Source of the DNA: Coptis chinensis
Taxonomy: Eukaryota; Streptophyta; Magnoliopsida; Ranunculales; Ranunculaceae
DNA: 64,000 bases
Assembly: GCA_015680905.1 (NCBI GenBank)
Contig: CM027378.1
Span: 4,402,001-4,466,000, forward strand
Direction: 5' to 3'
A program made the translations under genes and the position numbers. The notes beneath the pieces are model-generated. The model did no database searches. It saw nothing but the letters and a program-made list of their open reading frames with translations, and was not told where the DNA came from. Positions 10,634 through 21,113 of this stretch are shown here, piece by piece (within the stretch, counting starts at the first letter, position 1; each line of letters opens with the position of its first letter).

Positions 10634-10911
10634 GTAGTAAAGTATGTGATTAAAATTCACTAAAAATTAGTATAGACAAATGTATATATATCATTCATAT
10701 TTGACATACATGATAGTATGTCATCGAATAGTCATCCAAGAAAGTATGTCATAAGTAACACCTTCGAAGAAGGTACTATGTTTCATAACGTTATATGTGA
10801 TTATAAAGAACATACATAGTATAGTATGTCATGAAAAATATCATAAGCGTCTTGTCATACATAACAAACTACATACCCAAACGCGTATGTAATGTATTAT
10901 GTAAAATAATT
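10634..10911. repeat. TATGTCAT-rich dispersed repeat X, copy A
   Basis: Rich in AGTATGTCAT and ACATACATAGTATAGTATGT. It is a direct, diverged copy of 13935-14212: both start GTAGTAAAGTATGT, share ACTAAAAATTAGTATA and AAGAAAGTATGTCATA in the same order, and end TGTATTATGTAAAA. Copy A stops where the possible composite element at 10985-19274 begins. Confidence 0.7.
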
Positions 10912-10994
10912 AATGGGCGATAATTAAGAGGATAATTAATTGTTAGATCTTAATTGTTTGTAGTTTATATGGGCTTATAAATAAGAGTAATACT

Positions 10995-11130
10995 CGTCAC
11001 ACTCGAACTATGACAATCATTTGTTCATAGTCCAATTGTGATATGAACAAAGAATGTTCATAGCTCATAATATGATTAACTCAAAATGATTAACTCTTAA
11101 TATCATTGTTCATAGTCCAATTGTGGTAAC
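10995..11130. repeat. Palindrome cluster P4
   Basis: Variants of the CTATGAACAAT / ATTGTTCATAG palindrome with the TCCAATTGTG linker, interrupted by repeats of TTAACTCTTAATATGATTAA. Confidence 0.65.
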
Positions 11131-11595
11131 TCTTAATATGATTAACTCAAAACCAAAACTGAAAACTCTAATATAGACTACCGGCCTTTATATAGGCGAA
11201 ATACCCTGATTACCACAAAACTTGAAAATTTTCAAAAATAGAAAGTTTTGGGATAACCACATATTAAGAAACTACTAATCAAAATATAACTACTACGGGT
11301 TGGCCAAATAAAAACGGACTCTCCTATCAAAAGATATAGCAAAAACAAAACTTTCCTAAAACGGCAAAAACGCGTGATTTTGAATGCCTAAACGATGGAT
11401 TTAAGGGCCGAGAGGGTGGTGCCCGGCAAAGTAGTGGGTTATGATTATTTTGACATTTCGATCAAATATGGGCGTCCATGTCTTTCCGACTTTGTTGCCC
11501 GCTTTTGACATAGTTCATTGACATATATGCATTGGCAACATGCTTCGCATCACATATGCCAAGTTCAATGACATATGCATTGGCTAATGCATCAT

Positions 11596-11720
11596 CAATG
11601 GTTGTTCACATGAACAATGAGTGTTCATAGGTCATGTTAAGATATGAACAATGAGTGTTCATAGCTCATATTGGGGTTTGAATAGTGATTGTTCATACCC
11701 CAAATAGGTATGAACAACCA
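11596..11720. repeat. Palindrome cluster P5
   Basis: Several units of TATGAACAATGAGTGTTCATA and a partner with CATACCCCAAATAGGTATG, which also occurs in P2 near 4258. Same family as P1-P4. Confidence 0.7.
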
Positions 11721-12160
11721 CAAAGATAATCACTTTCATATATCAAGTAGAGGGTCGAGAAAAATACCAAAATGCACAAAGCATGTGCACCCCTTCTAAC
11801 ATATCATAGATTATGTATTAACCTACAAACCAAGCAACCTAGCAACCAAAAATACTTACATTTCACAAATTACGTCTTATTTTTCTCTTGGACAATTTCT
11901 CAAGTCTTATTTTCCACAGTTTCTACACATTCTTCCCGGATTGTTTAGGGCTATTTCTCTGGGGATTTCCATCTCTGCTTTCTTCTTCCTCCCTTTTGTT
12001 TGAGAAATGTTGGGATTCAAAATCAATATCTGAAATAAAGATTTGGAAGTCAAAATATATATTATATATATATATTTTATCAAATTAAACATTATAATAA
12101 ATCAAATAACATTAAACACTAAACCTATATCAAATTAAACATTAATATCACAATCATAAC

Positions 12161-13920
12161 TTAACATGAGGTATCAAAGAAAGACTCTTCAACTTCATTA
12201 TCTTCGTCTCCTTCATTCGAAGCTATATTCAACGTTGAGACATGCTTAGCCATTTCATCCATCTTTTCTATAAAATATGAATAAGCCTCAACACTACTCC
12301 CCACATCGTAAGCCACTTGAGAAGCAACCTTGATACAATGAGCCACTCTCAAAAGTTCATGGTTTTCATGGTCGGCCACTAATCCAGTATGAAACTCCGC
12401 TCTATACGTGTTTGCCTTTTGCATCCACCGCTTCAAAAGAAAATGCCTTGGAATCTCTTCGATTTCGTAACGCTGAAAAATCTTTAACATGTGACCACAA
12501 AGTAACCCCATAAACTGAAAATACTTACATTCACAGTCTCCCTTTAAGGTTCCTCTATTGAAACTCACTTTCCAAACGGACTTCTTCTGCGGGTCTCTGA
12601 ATTTCACCATGTAGCTTCCGGTTCCATTGTTGACAATCTCGTCCCCATCAATTTTGTACTCCATCTTTGCCTTCTCTAATTGCTCCTTAAATATATTGAA
12701 TGCATTAATCATATAGACCTTCGCAGCATGCATAAGGAGGAAAGCATCTTTAGCCACAATTCGTGAACTATGCTCAGTGCGGTAATCAGGATCTCTTTCA
12801 TTCCTAGCAATCAAAGCCAAAGATCTCTCATTACCATGTACAAACTCCATCAGCATAGTGCTCGAATTTACGAATTGGTCGTAACGAGAATTCATCGATT
12901 CACTCCTCCCAGTCGTTATGCATACCACCAAAAAATGTGTCACGGAGATAATAAGGAACCCATTTCTCCCGATATTATACATTTCTGTCAACCAAGGATT
13001 TGCAGACAACTCATTCTTCTCTATTATTGTACACCATCTTCTTTCAAAACCGGCAATATTATCACGAGGAGAGACCCTAGCAAAAGGCCGGAAGCAATGG
13101 TGGGAGAATAGACCCAATTTTGTTTATAGGTTAGAGAATCAACACTCTACTTATTTCAGATTTATTTCTTAAAAATTTAGGAAATGTATGTTGGAGTGGT
13201 CTACCCGAGGCCCTCACAAAATGTATCTTTTTTTTCTTTGCTATCTAATACAATTACCCTTTAGCAAAAAAAAAAAAATAATGAGGAGAGAAATAATGTT
13301 ATTCAGGAGTTACCAGTGTCTCAATTTTAGTAAAGGATAGCTTCTCTTGAAATTTCTGCATAATATGCCAAAGACAGTAACGATGACGAGTATCAGGGAA
13401 CACTTTTGCAATGGCTGCAGTCATCGCTCTATCCTGGTAAGTGATGATTGCAGTTGGCGCATGACCACCCATGGCTGCAAGCCAGGCCTTAAACAACCAT
13501 ATGAATGTATCTTCTGTCTCATCAAGTAACAGCGAGCAACCAAATAATTGAATCGACTGCATGCTGATTGACTCCAGTAAAAGGGGCAAAAGGCATAGAG
13601 TATGCATTCATACGTTATGTGGTATCAAAAGAGACAACATCCCCGAAATACTCATACTGCACTCGAGACCTCCCATCAACCCAGAAAAAGTTTACTGCAG
13701 TCCCATTTTGATCTAGATCAATAGCGTAGTAAAACTGGGGATTCTCGGCACTCTTCTGCATAAAATATTTAAGCACGGCAGTTGCATCACCTTCTTTAGG
13801 CATCTTTCTAGTCAAACCATAATGATGGTTCCAGCAATCCTTATTTGTAATGCTAACCCAACTTCTTCCCCACTAAAAACAGCTGCAACTTTACCGACAG
13901 GTAAACCGTGTTCACCAAAA
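12161..13920 (-). pseudogene. FAR1-related (FRS) MULE-type transposase, disrupted
   Basis: Reading the minus strand from 13920: a fragment of the end of the FAR1 region (HGLPVGKVAAVF, then GLTRKMPKEGDA), the transposase core beginning FYYAIDLDQNGTAVNFFWVD, then AIITYQDRAMTAAIAKVFPD and HRYCLWHIMQKFQEKLS, and the C-terminal part from FERRWCTIIEKNELSANPWL to the SWIM zinc finger CECKYFQFMGLLCGH near residue 200 of the last frame. FAR1-family proteins are DNA-binding products of Mutator-like elements, some of them domesticated as light-signalling regulators. The N-terminal FAR1 DNA-binding domain is missing: at 13935 the sequence changes into repeat X. Three different frames are needed and a non-coding stretch with an A run (13118-13298) separates two of them. 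Confidence 0.75.
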
Positions 13921-13934
13921 ATCCTAGCTCATAC

Positions 13935-14300
13935 GTAGTAAAGTATGTCATTAAAAACGCTTCACTAAAAATTAGTATAAACAAATAATTGTCTATATCA
14001 TTATGTTGATGATAGTATGTCATCCGAATAGTCCATAGCCAAGAAAGTATGTCATAGGTAACACCTTACGAAGGTACTATGTAAAAATAACGATGTATGT
14101 GATTATAAATAACATACATAGTATAATATGTCATGGAAAATATCATAGCATACCGTCATACATAACAAAGTACATACCCAACGCGGTACGAATGTATTAT
14201 GTAAAAATAATTGTAAATCTGCTTTTAATTAACATACATAGTATAGTATGTTATGCAAAATTTCATAGAGTACAAAGTACGTGGTCTACTACCCGGTACA
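13935..14300. repeat. TATGTCAT-rich dispersed repeat X, copy B
   Basis: Direct copy of 10634-10911 up to 14212, continuing with ACATACATAGTATAGTATGT and the phrase TTCATAGAGTACAAAGTACG, which is also found at 19288-19307 in copy C. It directly abuts the 5' end of the FAR1-type relic. A perfect short palindrome around TATGTCACTTAAAGTAAGTG lies just beyond it at 14436. Confidence 0.65.
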
Positions 14301-14639
14301 TAAGAATTAAGGATAGTTTTATAAACAGAAAGTATATCATACTTTATACCAAATATATGCAACTAGAAATGGCATTGTGGAAGCATGCGATATATGCAAT
14401 GAGATGTCAACGATTGGAGTTTTTACCTTGCGAAAGTATGTCACTTAAAGTAAGTGACATACCGACCAAATCGAGTTTTTGTAAGAAGTGACATAACATA
14501 TAAGTATGACAGTTATAGTGTCATATCTACTCATGAGCTTATATACGACATTATATGGGATTAATCTTGAATAAGCTATGCACAACACTATATAACAAAG
14601 AAAGTTTATATACGACAATGTATAAGCTGTCCAACAAGA
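14301..14639. repeat. Continuation of repeat X and inverted counterpart of 4165-4240
   Basis: The stretch continues with TATGTCAC / GTGACATA motifs. From 14565 it contains CACAACACTATATAACAAAG, the inverted counterpart of the sequence at about 4190-4230. No gene is present. Confidence 0.5.
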
Positions 14640-14885
14640 GTATGAACATTCATTGTTTATAGTTCGACAAGAGTATGAACATTCATTGTTCATAGTCCAA
14701 CAAGAGTATGAACATTCACTGTTCATAATTCAATGGTATGAACACTGAATGTTCATAGTCCAACAAGAGTATGAACATTCAGTGTTCATAGTCCACTAAG
14801 AGTATGAACACTAAATGTTCATGGGTCAATTTGAGATACCCCCCTATTTGAGCCACTAGGAGTATGAACACTTAAAGTCCACTAT
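14640..14885. repeat. Palindrome cluster P6
   Basis: Five or more units of the form AGTATGAACATTCATTGTTC or AGTATGAACATTCAGTGTTC, linked by ATAGTCCAACA or ATAGTCCACTA. The unit spacing is about 40 bp. The minus-strand frame across it yields a repetitive Asn/Cys/Ser peptide, which I regard as an artefact of the repeat. Confidence 0.8.
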
Positions 14886-16083
14886 GTAGTATGGAGGACA
14901 ATAGAGTAGCATTGAAGATAAGATAAGAGAGTGAAGATAAGATAAGGGTATAAAATATATTTCGACCAGTTATAAAATTTTGGTAGAGAACAACAAATTC
15001 TAAGAACATTCAACTAGTATACTGCATGGCAATGGGGAGTGAGCGGAGTTGCGGGGAGAGAGAGAGTTGGGTGAAGGAGAAAGGGTATTGGGGGCGAAGA
15101 AAAAATGAGAGAGAAGTTGAGGACAGAGACAGAAACCAACCAACTTGGTTTTGTCCATCCCCATACCCTTCGCAAGATCGTTAAGCTCCGCTCACTTTCG
15201 ACAAGCATGAAAAATATCATAACTAAATCAAAATGAAATAGAGATGAACTTACTCTAAGCCTACGATGGTTGGCAATGAAATTTCTAGTGGAGGAGTTGT
15301 CAACAATGGGAATTGGTGGCACCGTTACATTTTCTTTTTCGGGGTTTGGTTGCTTGATCCTCCTCGTGTTCGTGGAGGCATGTTTAAAATGACGGTTTAG
15401 AACATTGATAGTTAAGGTTTAATGATAATTGTAATCTCCATGAAGTCATTGCTACATATGATATCCCAAACTTTATAAAAATGTTATAAGAGAATGTTTG
15501 AAAAACAAAAGTTTGTGCAAAACCGTGATTAAGAAACATTTGTCAGAGATTAAGATGTGTATTGGACTCTGGGTTGCTCGTTCCATTGCCAATTCACTAA
15601 ATTAATGCAAGTTCAAACAAGTGCCAAAATTAGCTATAAAAATAGGATTCAGAGTACACTGCAGAGCATCATAAACATACTCTGACTTATGTTTACAAGA
15701 GAAAAAAAAAAATCTCTTTGCATTTACTGTATGACAGGAATATCCTTGCTAGTTTGCCAGTCATGAATTCTTATTACGAATTAAGATAGCTTGTTTTAGA
15801 ACCCATCAGTCCCTCGTTCACTTTGTGCTGTAAAGGCAGCTGGTGTTCTTTTGTCACAACACAAGTGATAAAGCTCACCTGAAGCTCGATACGCCTTTGG
15901 TTCCTACCTTAAACCGACAAAGCACTTACCATATTCTTGCATTTTAATGTTATTTACAGAGCACTTAACAAAAACTAGTTAATACCATTTCTGACATATT
16001 CTAATACATTCGCAATTTATGACGGTATATACACATACACAAAATAGATATTAAAGCCAAAAACCTCGCCAAGACAAGGATAG
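14886..16083. other. No gene recognised
   Basis: Contains a duplicated GATAAGATAAG (14918-14950) and a GA-rich patch near 15055-15110. The minus-strand frame at 15014-15322 has no recognisable domain. The stretch may be the 3' non-coding end of the OTU-bearing transposon gene upstream of it on the minus strand. Confidence 0.4.
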
Positions 16084-16989
16084 TTACGAAAGGTCTAAAT
16101 CCATAACATTTTTTGGAACCCTTTTATACCACTTCACGATCCTTGGTTCTATTATAGTTGCCCAATCCCAAGCTTCTGTCCGTGCAAATGACTCCCACCC
16201 TGGAGCAAGTGGCGGAATAGGACTATCATCTTCAAGCACGAGTTTCACAAAATGTGTGCCTCCTCCAATGTGGCCTATTGCCGCTATCTGGACACGAGTT
16301 GGATCAGGAGCAGTCCACAAAGGAAAGTATGACATACATTCTTTCTCTCCAATGACGACAAGGACACACTGAAAAGTATTAGCGGCTAAAAATCCCATTG
16401 AAAGAAGTTCAAACCATTCTTTGGGGTTCATCGTATATGGAACTGTACATCGTAGATTTGTCTTGATCACATCTTTTCGTTCTTCTCCACCCATCATTGA
16501 AGTATAATCTGCCTCATGGGAAATCAACTCTGTCAACATAAGAGCCCTCACAGTAATCCATGCATCACCTCCATTAGACCCTAAGCATCGTGCAATCACG
16601 CTAAATCCACAATGTCCATTCGGTTCAACATCTTGCCAATCCACAATGAAGTCTCGTATCAATGGATTTAAGTCATGTAGCCCATCATCCCAATTAGACC
16701 CAATTTCAGGTAAATCTACAAACACTTGAATATGAGTTCTTCTTGGCTTTCTTTTGCATGGTACCAACTTCTTGGCTTTACTATTCTTGCTTTCTTGAGT
16801 TACAATTTGTTCCTTAACTGTTTGTGCATACTCGAAAGATGAAGGCTCTCTCTTTGTGTCCCTTTTATCTTTACAAGTCTTCACACCAATTTTTATTCCA
16901 GGTGGCCTACCCCTCACATTGGTGTTGACCCGAGGCTCTCGCCTGAAAGTTGCCTTTGGATCACCTAGTTCTATACACTTTTTCAGCAT
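16084..16989 (-). CDS. C-terminal OTU cysteine-protease domain of a Mutator-like transposon protein
   Basis: A 301-codon open frame. Residues 1-90 are basic, with a GRPPG AT-hook-like motif near 28. Residues 115-255 form an OTU-like fold: the nucleophile motif DVEPNGHCGF (Cys127), a middle region with SHEADYTSMMGG, and the catalytic-histidine motif GHIGGGTHFVKL (His246). OTU enzymes cut ubiquitin-type conjugates, and plant MULE proteins with a C-terminal OTU domain are known. The frame is the same as that of the SWIM region upstream (17002-17193) and is separated from it by a single TGA. The segment is therefore probably the tail of the transposase protein and not an independent gene. The key Cys and His are kept, but whether any protein is made is unknown. 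Confidence 0.7.
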   Translation of the reverse strand: MLKKCIELGDPKATFRREPRVNTNVRGRPPGIKIGVKTCKDKRDTKREPSSFEYAQTVKEQIVTQESKNSKAKKLVPCKRKPRRTHIQVFVDLPEIGSNWDDGLHDLNPLIRDFIVDWQDVEPNGHCGFSVIARCLGSNGGDAWITVRALMLTELISHEADYTSMMGGEERKDVIKTNLRCTVPYTMNPKEWFELLSMGFLAANTFQCVLVVIGEKECMSYFPLWTAPDPTRVQIAAIGHIGGGTHFVKLVLEDDSPIPPLAPGWESFARTEAWDWATIIEPRIVKWYKRVPKNVMDLDLS

Positions 16990-16999
16990 AAAACCTTTT

Positions 17000-18540
17000 G
17001 TTCATCTGAGGAGATTTGAAACTTCTTCTTCTAACATTGCAAGCTCGGGCTGAATATCAAAGGACCCATTAGGAAGATCAATCGGAGTGCTACTAAGCTG
17101 TCTCCACCTAGGGTGTATCAAAGATAAGGGGATGCTTCCCCTACCAATTAGAACAATTTCACATAACTCATGCGCACAAGGAAGCCCATACATACTCTTG
17201 TAAACACAACGACAACGAATTTCATCGTCCCAACTCTAACGGACCTTATTAGCTCTTTTGCTATCAAATCCAATGCATCTCTAGAAATGTACCCTCTAAG
17301 TTGCACATATGTGTTTTGTTTGTAACGATGATCCCAGATATTCAAGCTCCTATTAAAAGAACTTTCAATTTATGTCACTTGGTTTGTCAGGAGATTATTA
17401 ATCAAATTAAAGTTTCGGCAGAAGTTACCATTATTGCTAGAACGCAAATGCCTCTTCAAAGAGGAATGCATACTTTCAATTCGGTTACTGGTCGAAGTAC
17501 CAAATTGCATATGGAGATCTATCCAAGCCGAGACAAACCTTTCTTTGTACTTCGAAAGCCACTGGTCTTCTATGTATTCCACAACACCATAATGATCTCT
17601 GTACTCAAGTTTAAAACAACGTAGGTGTTCCAAGTACTCAACTTCGGTCTTTTTGTTATCTTGTTTGAACATAAACATAAATTGTTCATACTCAACAAAT
17701 TTCTCAAATGTTTTTGGCCTTTGTCTCGATGTTCCTCGATGTGAACTCGACACAAGAAGTGTGCAGCTTCAGGAAACACTATAGCTATCGCATTCATAAG
17801 TGCCAACTCACAATCAGTCGTAATTATCTTTACAGAAGTAGCTTTGTAGTCCAGAATATCACGCAACCTCTTCAAAACCCATAGGTAAGAACCTTCTTTC
17901 TCAATCTCCAAATACCCAAAAGCAATACAGAATGTCTTCATCGTGGATGTGAACCCAATAACTTCAAACAATGGCATCTTGAAGACATTTGTCTTGTACA
18001 TGCAAACCATGACAATGACCTCGGGAAAACACTTTGCCAAATGAATTGATTGGGGATGTGCAAACAACAAATCTCTACATTCACCTGTTACTGGATTATC
18101 CCTATGAAACTCTGTGTACCCAAATTCTTCTAAATTTCTTAGAAATTCTTGCATTTGGTTTCTTCCACTCAACCGAACCAACTGATTCTTGTGACGATAA
18201 TTGTATAAAGTGATTTTGTTTGACAAATTATTGTCATCTCTCTGTTTCAAGAGGGGTAAAATTTCACGCGGTTTAACACCACTCAAAGACAAATCCTGAA
18301 CAATCAATTTTTTCTTGACTTTTTAACCTTCAGAATTTAATGCCTACGACCTATAAGATGCTCCCCAATAGTATGATTATGAGTTCCACACATAACACTC
18401 AGTATCCATCCACCTTCATTTCATAATTCCCCTTTCAACACAAATGGACAGCCACTTTTCTTCGAACTAGATTGCCTATATTCTTTGGTTTTTTTGTTCA
18501 ATATTTTCGGCTTTACGGATGGTCTAAATTTTCCACTCCT
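17000..18540 (-). pseudogene. MULE transposase with SWIM zinc finger, frameshifted
   Basis: Read on the minus strand. Near 18480-18350 is a broken zinc-binding N-terminal module (SGCPFVLKGE, then HNHTIGEHLIGR). From 18307 follows the transposase core with HLAKCFPEVIVMVCMYKTNV, FEVIGFTSTMKTFCIAFGYL, IITTDCELALMNAIAIVFPE and FLCRVHIEEH, the normal region for the D-D-E catalytic triad. After a shift near 17750 comes SSHRGTSRQR...LHMQFGTSTSNRIESMHSSL, then RGYISRDALDLIAKELIR, and finally the SWIM finger CRCVYKSMYGLPCAHEL. At least two frameshifts and one TGA break it. It is followed in frame by the OTU domain at 16084-16989. The layout (zinc finger, transposase, SWIM, OTU) is that of a single mobile-element protein. 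Confidence 0.75.
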
Positions 18541-18762
18541 TTCACAACTCAAGAAAACTCTAGGTCTTCACCCAAGTCCCGAATTATCAGACCTTGATAT
18601 CACAACCACAACTCCAACAGTCATACCAACTGTCGAACACCATCGGATCAACGAGTGACGATCTTCGAAGACTTGCGTAAACCCTTGATCTTAGATACTA
18701 TTGATGAAAATTGTTTTTTGCTAAGTTATTGATAAAATAAATAAAAAATACAAGCTTTCAAA

Positions 18763-19005
18763 TTACATTATTACCTCAATTGTTGTAAATGATTCGGTCA
18801 TATCGGGATAGCTAATTTCAACATTGTTGTAAAGTTCATCATCGGAATAATAATTTGATTGCAATAGTGTTAAAGCTGACTCCATGTCACTTTTAACACT
18901 AATCAAAGTTATCATTTTGATTTTGGCGGAGAATTTATCTTGAGCGTTGCTTCCAAAGCACATGAGTCCATTCTTAAAGTGAAAATTTGGTGGGAATAAC
19001 AACAA
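18763..19005 (-). CDS. Possible first exon of the OTU-bearing MULE
   Basis: An 80-codon frame with HFKNGLMCFGSNAQDKFSAK followed by an acidic stretch (DDELYNNVEISYPDMTES). It lies upstream of the transposase on the same strand, about 220 bp from its broken zinc-binding region. MULE proteins often begin with a short variable acidic segment of this kind. No direct family match can be given. Confidence 0.3.
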   Translation of the reverse strand: MLLFPPNFHFKNGLMCFGSNAQDKFSAKIKMITLISVKSDMESALTLLQSNYYSDDELYNNVEISYPDMTESFTTIEVIM

Positions 19006-19274
19006 TTTTGTGGGTGACTCAAGACTAACCTAAGAGAACAACAGAGGGAGGGGGAGAAATTTCAGAGAGCATGAGTGGTAGGAGTGTTCGTGGAGTAGTA
19101 AGTACGGTGAAGAGCTCGTTTGAATTACAATGGGGTGTGGAGAGAGTTGAGAGTTATTTAAGGCTATAATAGTCATATTAACAAAAAATGGGGTGTGGAG
19201 AGAGCAGCACCAGTTTTTTTTGGAATAAATTTGCCGTGTATAGAGAGACAATCGGGGTGTGACGAGTATTACTC

Positions 19275-19950
19275 ATAAGTTAATATTTCATAGAGTACAG
19301 AGTACGTGACCTACTACCCGGTATTACATTGTAAAAAGCATGGATATATGTTATAAAAAATGTCATATAGGATGTAGTATATCATACTTTATGGTATATC
19401 GTACTCATGTTCTATAAACAAAAAGTATATCATACTTTATGGATGGTACAATAAAACAATTGTTTAAGAGGATAGTATGTCAATAAGAGTTTTATACGTT
19501 TGGTAGTAGTATGTCATAAGCGCTACAATCACTGATATATATGACTATATGTCATACTCAAATGTTATGTCACTTTTTATAAGCTATGTCAATAAGAGTT
19601 TTATACATTGAGTCTCATAAAGTAGCAATCACAATTAGATATATGTCATACTTTCGAATATTATGTTACTTTTTATAATATATGCTAGTATGAGTTTTAT
19701 ACAGTTGGTAGTATGTCATAAGCGCTACAATCACTGATATATATGATACTATATGTCATACTCAAATGTTATGTGAATCGCTGATAGATATGACACTATA
19801 TATGTCATACTCGAATTGTATGTCACCTTTTATAATATATTCGTTTGGTAGTATATCATAAGAATCACAGATAGATATAACACTATATTTGTCATACTAG
19901 AATGTTATGTTAACATATGACATATTCCTCTGCAAGCGCTCCAACCTTCT
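19275..19950. repeat. Repeat X, copy C, with degenerate tandem array
   Basis: Resumes repeat X with TTCATAGAGTACAGAGTACG and CCTACTACCCGGTA, matching 14259-14300. It then repeats units containing AGTATGTCATAAGCGCTACA (19508 and 19709, about 200 bp apart) and ATATATGTCATACTCGAA. AT-rich, non-coding and strongly degenerate. Confidence 0.65.
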
Positions 19951-19954
19951 GTTA

Positions 19955-20270
19955 TGTTCATAGTCCAATTGTGGTATGAACAAAGAATGTTCATAGCTCA
20001 TGACTATGAACAATCATTGTTCATAGTCAATTGTGGTATGAACACTCATTGTTCATAGCTCAACACTCATTGTTCATAGCATTGAGTGTTCATAGCTACC
20101 GAACTATGAACAATCATTGTTCATAGTCGAATTGTGGTATGAACAAAGAATATTCATAGCTCATGACTATGAACATTGATTGTTCGTAGTACGAACAGTA
20201 TACAGAAACATACCGGAAAGTAGAATTGTTCATAGTTCGGTAGCTATGAATAATGAGATGTTCATAGTCC
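19955..20270. repeat. Palindrome cluster P7
   Basis: The longest cluster. It contains alternating perfect CTATGAACAAT / ATTGTTCATAG palindromes, imperfect TATGAACAAAGAATGTTCAT partners and TCCAATTGTGG linkers, as in P3. It is embedded in repeat X, whose tandem units resume at about 20430. Confidence 0.8.
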
Positions 20271-21100
20271 CTTTCTCCCCACGCATTACAATCAAGAATT
20301 GGTTTCTTAATCTCATTACTGTAATTAGTACTAATCAGGCAAGTCCTCATCATACGAGGAGGAACCGGTAGGTACATTCACAATAATTTTAGATCTTCCG
20401 ACCTCCTAGGAGTTATGTCATATAATTTTAGGTACTCACTGATAGATATGACACTATATATGTCATACTCGAATGTTATGTGACTTTTTATAATATATAT
20501 ACGTTTGGTAGTATACTACAATCACAGATAGATATGACATTATATTTGTCATACCAGAATGTTATGTTACTGTTTATGGCATATTCCTATTATTCTATTT
20601 GAAGAACGAAACGCAGATCCATTTATGAACTGACATATGTCTGCTGATGGTCTTGTCTCATGGTGAGGGACAACCCCAACATCCCAACAATAAGAAACAA
20701 CAGAATATACAAACAATGCTTGTCAATATAGCGTATAGAATATTGATCTATTTCATTGATTAAACCAAAGAAAATAAGAAAATAACACCATAGATACCGC
20801 TACAAAATAATTTAGAAGCCAATCTTGAAATCTTCACCATTGTGCGATATTACAAAAATGCTTACAAAAATCTTGTTAGAAGATTAGTAACAATTGCTCT
20901 AAAGCTTAGCAGCATTGTACTCCTCTTTCCTAACGTCAACCATCCGTAATACGGAAAAAGACTCTCCCGTCATCACTATAAAACTTTCCAACATTGAATT
21001 TCTCTGAAACCTTCCTCCCAACCTCATCCACGGGAAACGCTATAAGTTCAACAGGAGAAAAATAGTCACTCTAATGGTACAATCTAAGTTTAGTTTACTC
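20271..21100. other. End of repeat X, then sequence without a recognised gene
   Basis: Units of ATAGATATGACACTATATAT continue to about 20580. Beyond this the sequence changes in character and may be the 3' non-coding end of the FAR1-type element that follows. Confidence 0.45.
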
Positions 21101-21113
21101 CCTACTAGAAAAA

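Larger units (their letters stand above)
10985..19274. mobile_element. Possible 8.3-kb composite DNA transposon bounded by 18-bp inverted repeats
   Basis: The left end reads GAGTAATACTCGTCACAC at 10985-11002, and the right end reads GTGTGACGAGTATTACTC at 19257-19274, an exact reverse complement. Between them lie two transposase relics on the minus strand (12161-13920 and 16084-19005), palindrome clusters P4-P6 and copy B of repeat X. Repeat X is present just outside the left end (copy A) and resumes outside the right end (copy C), as expected if the whole block had been inserted into an X repeat. A 9-bp target duplication typical of Mutator elements is not visible, since the flanks share only ATAA. 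The boundaries are therefore a hypothesis. Confidence 0.4.

Noticed and set aside
12770-13172. Plus-strand frames of 84-113 codons opposite the FAR1-type relic
   Set aside because: They are antisense shadows of the transposase coding strand.
14445-14726. Minus-strand frame giving a repeated Asn/Cys/Ser peptide that could look like a cysteine-rich secreted peptide
   Set aside because: The peptide repeats are a translation of the palindrome units. There is no signal peptide, and the frame depends on the repeat period.
15014-15322. 102-codon minus-strand frame
   Set aside because: No recognisable domain, and it overlaps a GA-rich patch that keeps frames open by composition.
7743-20270. Palindrome clusters as a CRISPR array
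   Set aside because: The repeats are palindromic with conserved, non-unique linkers and irregular spacing, and the window is plant nuclear DNA with no cas genes.
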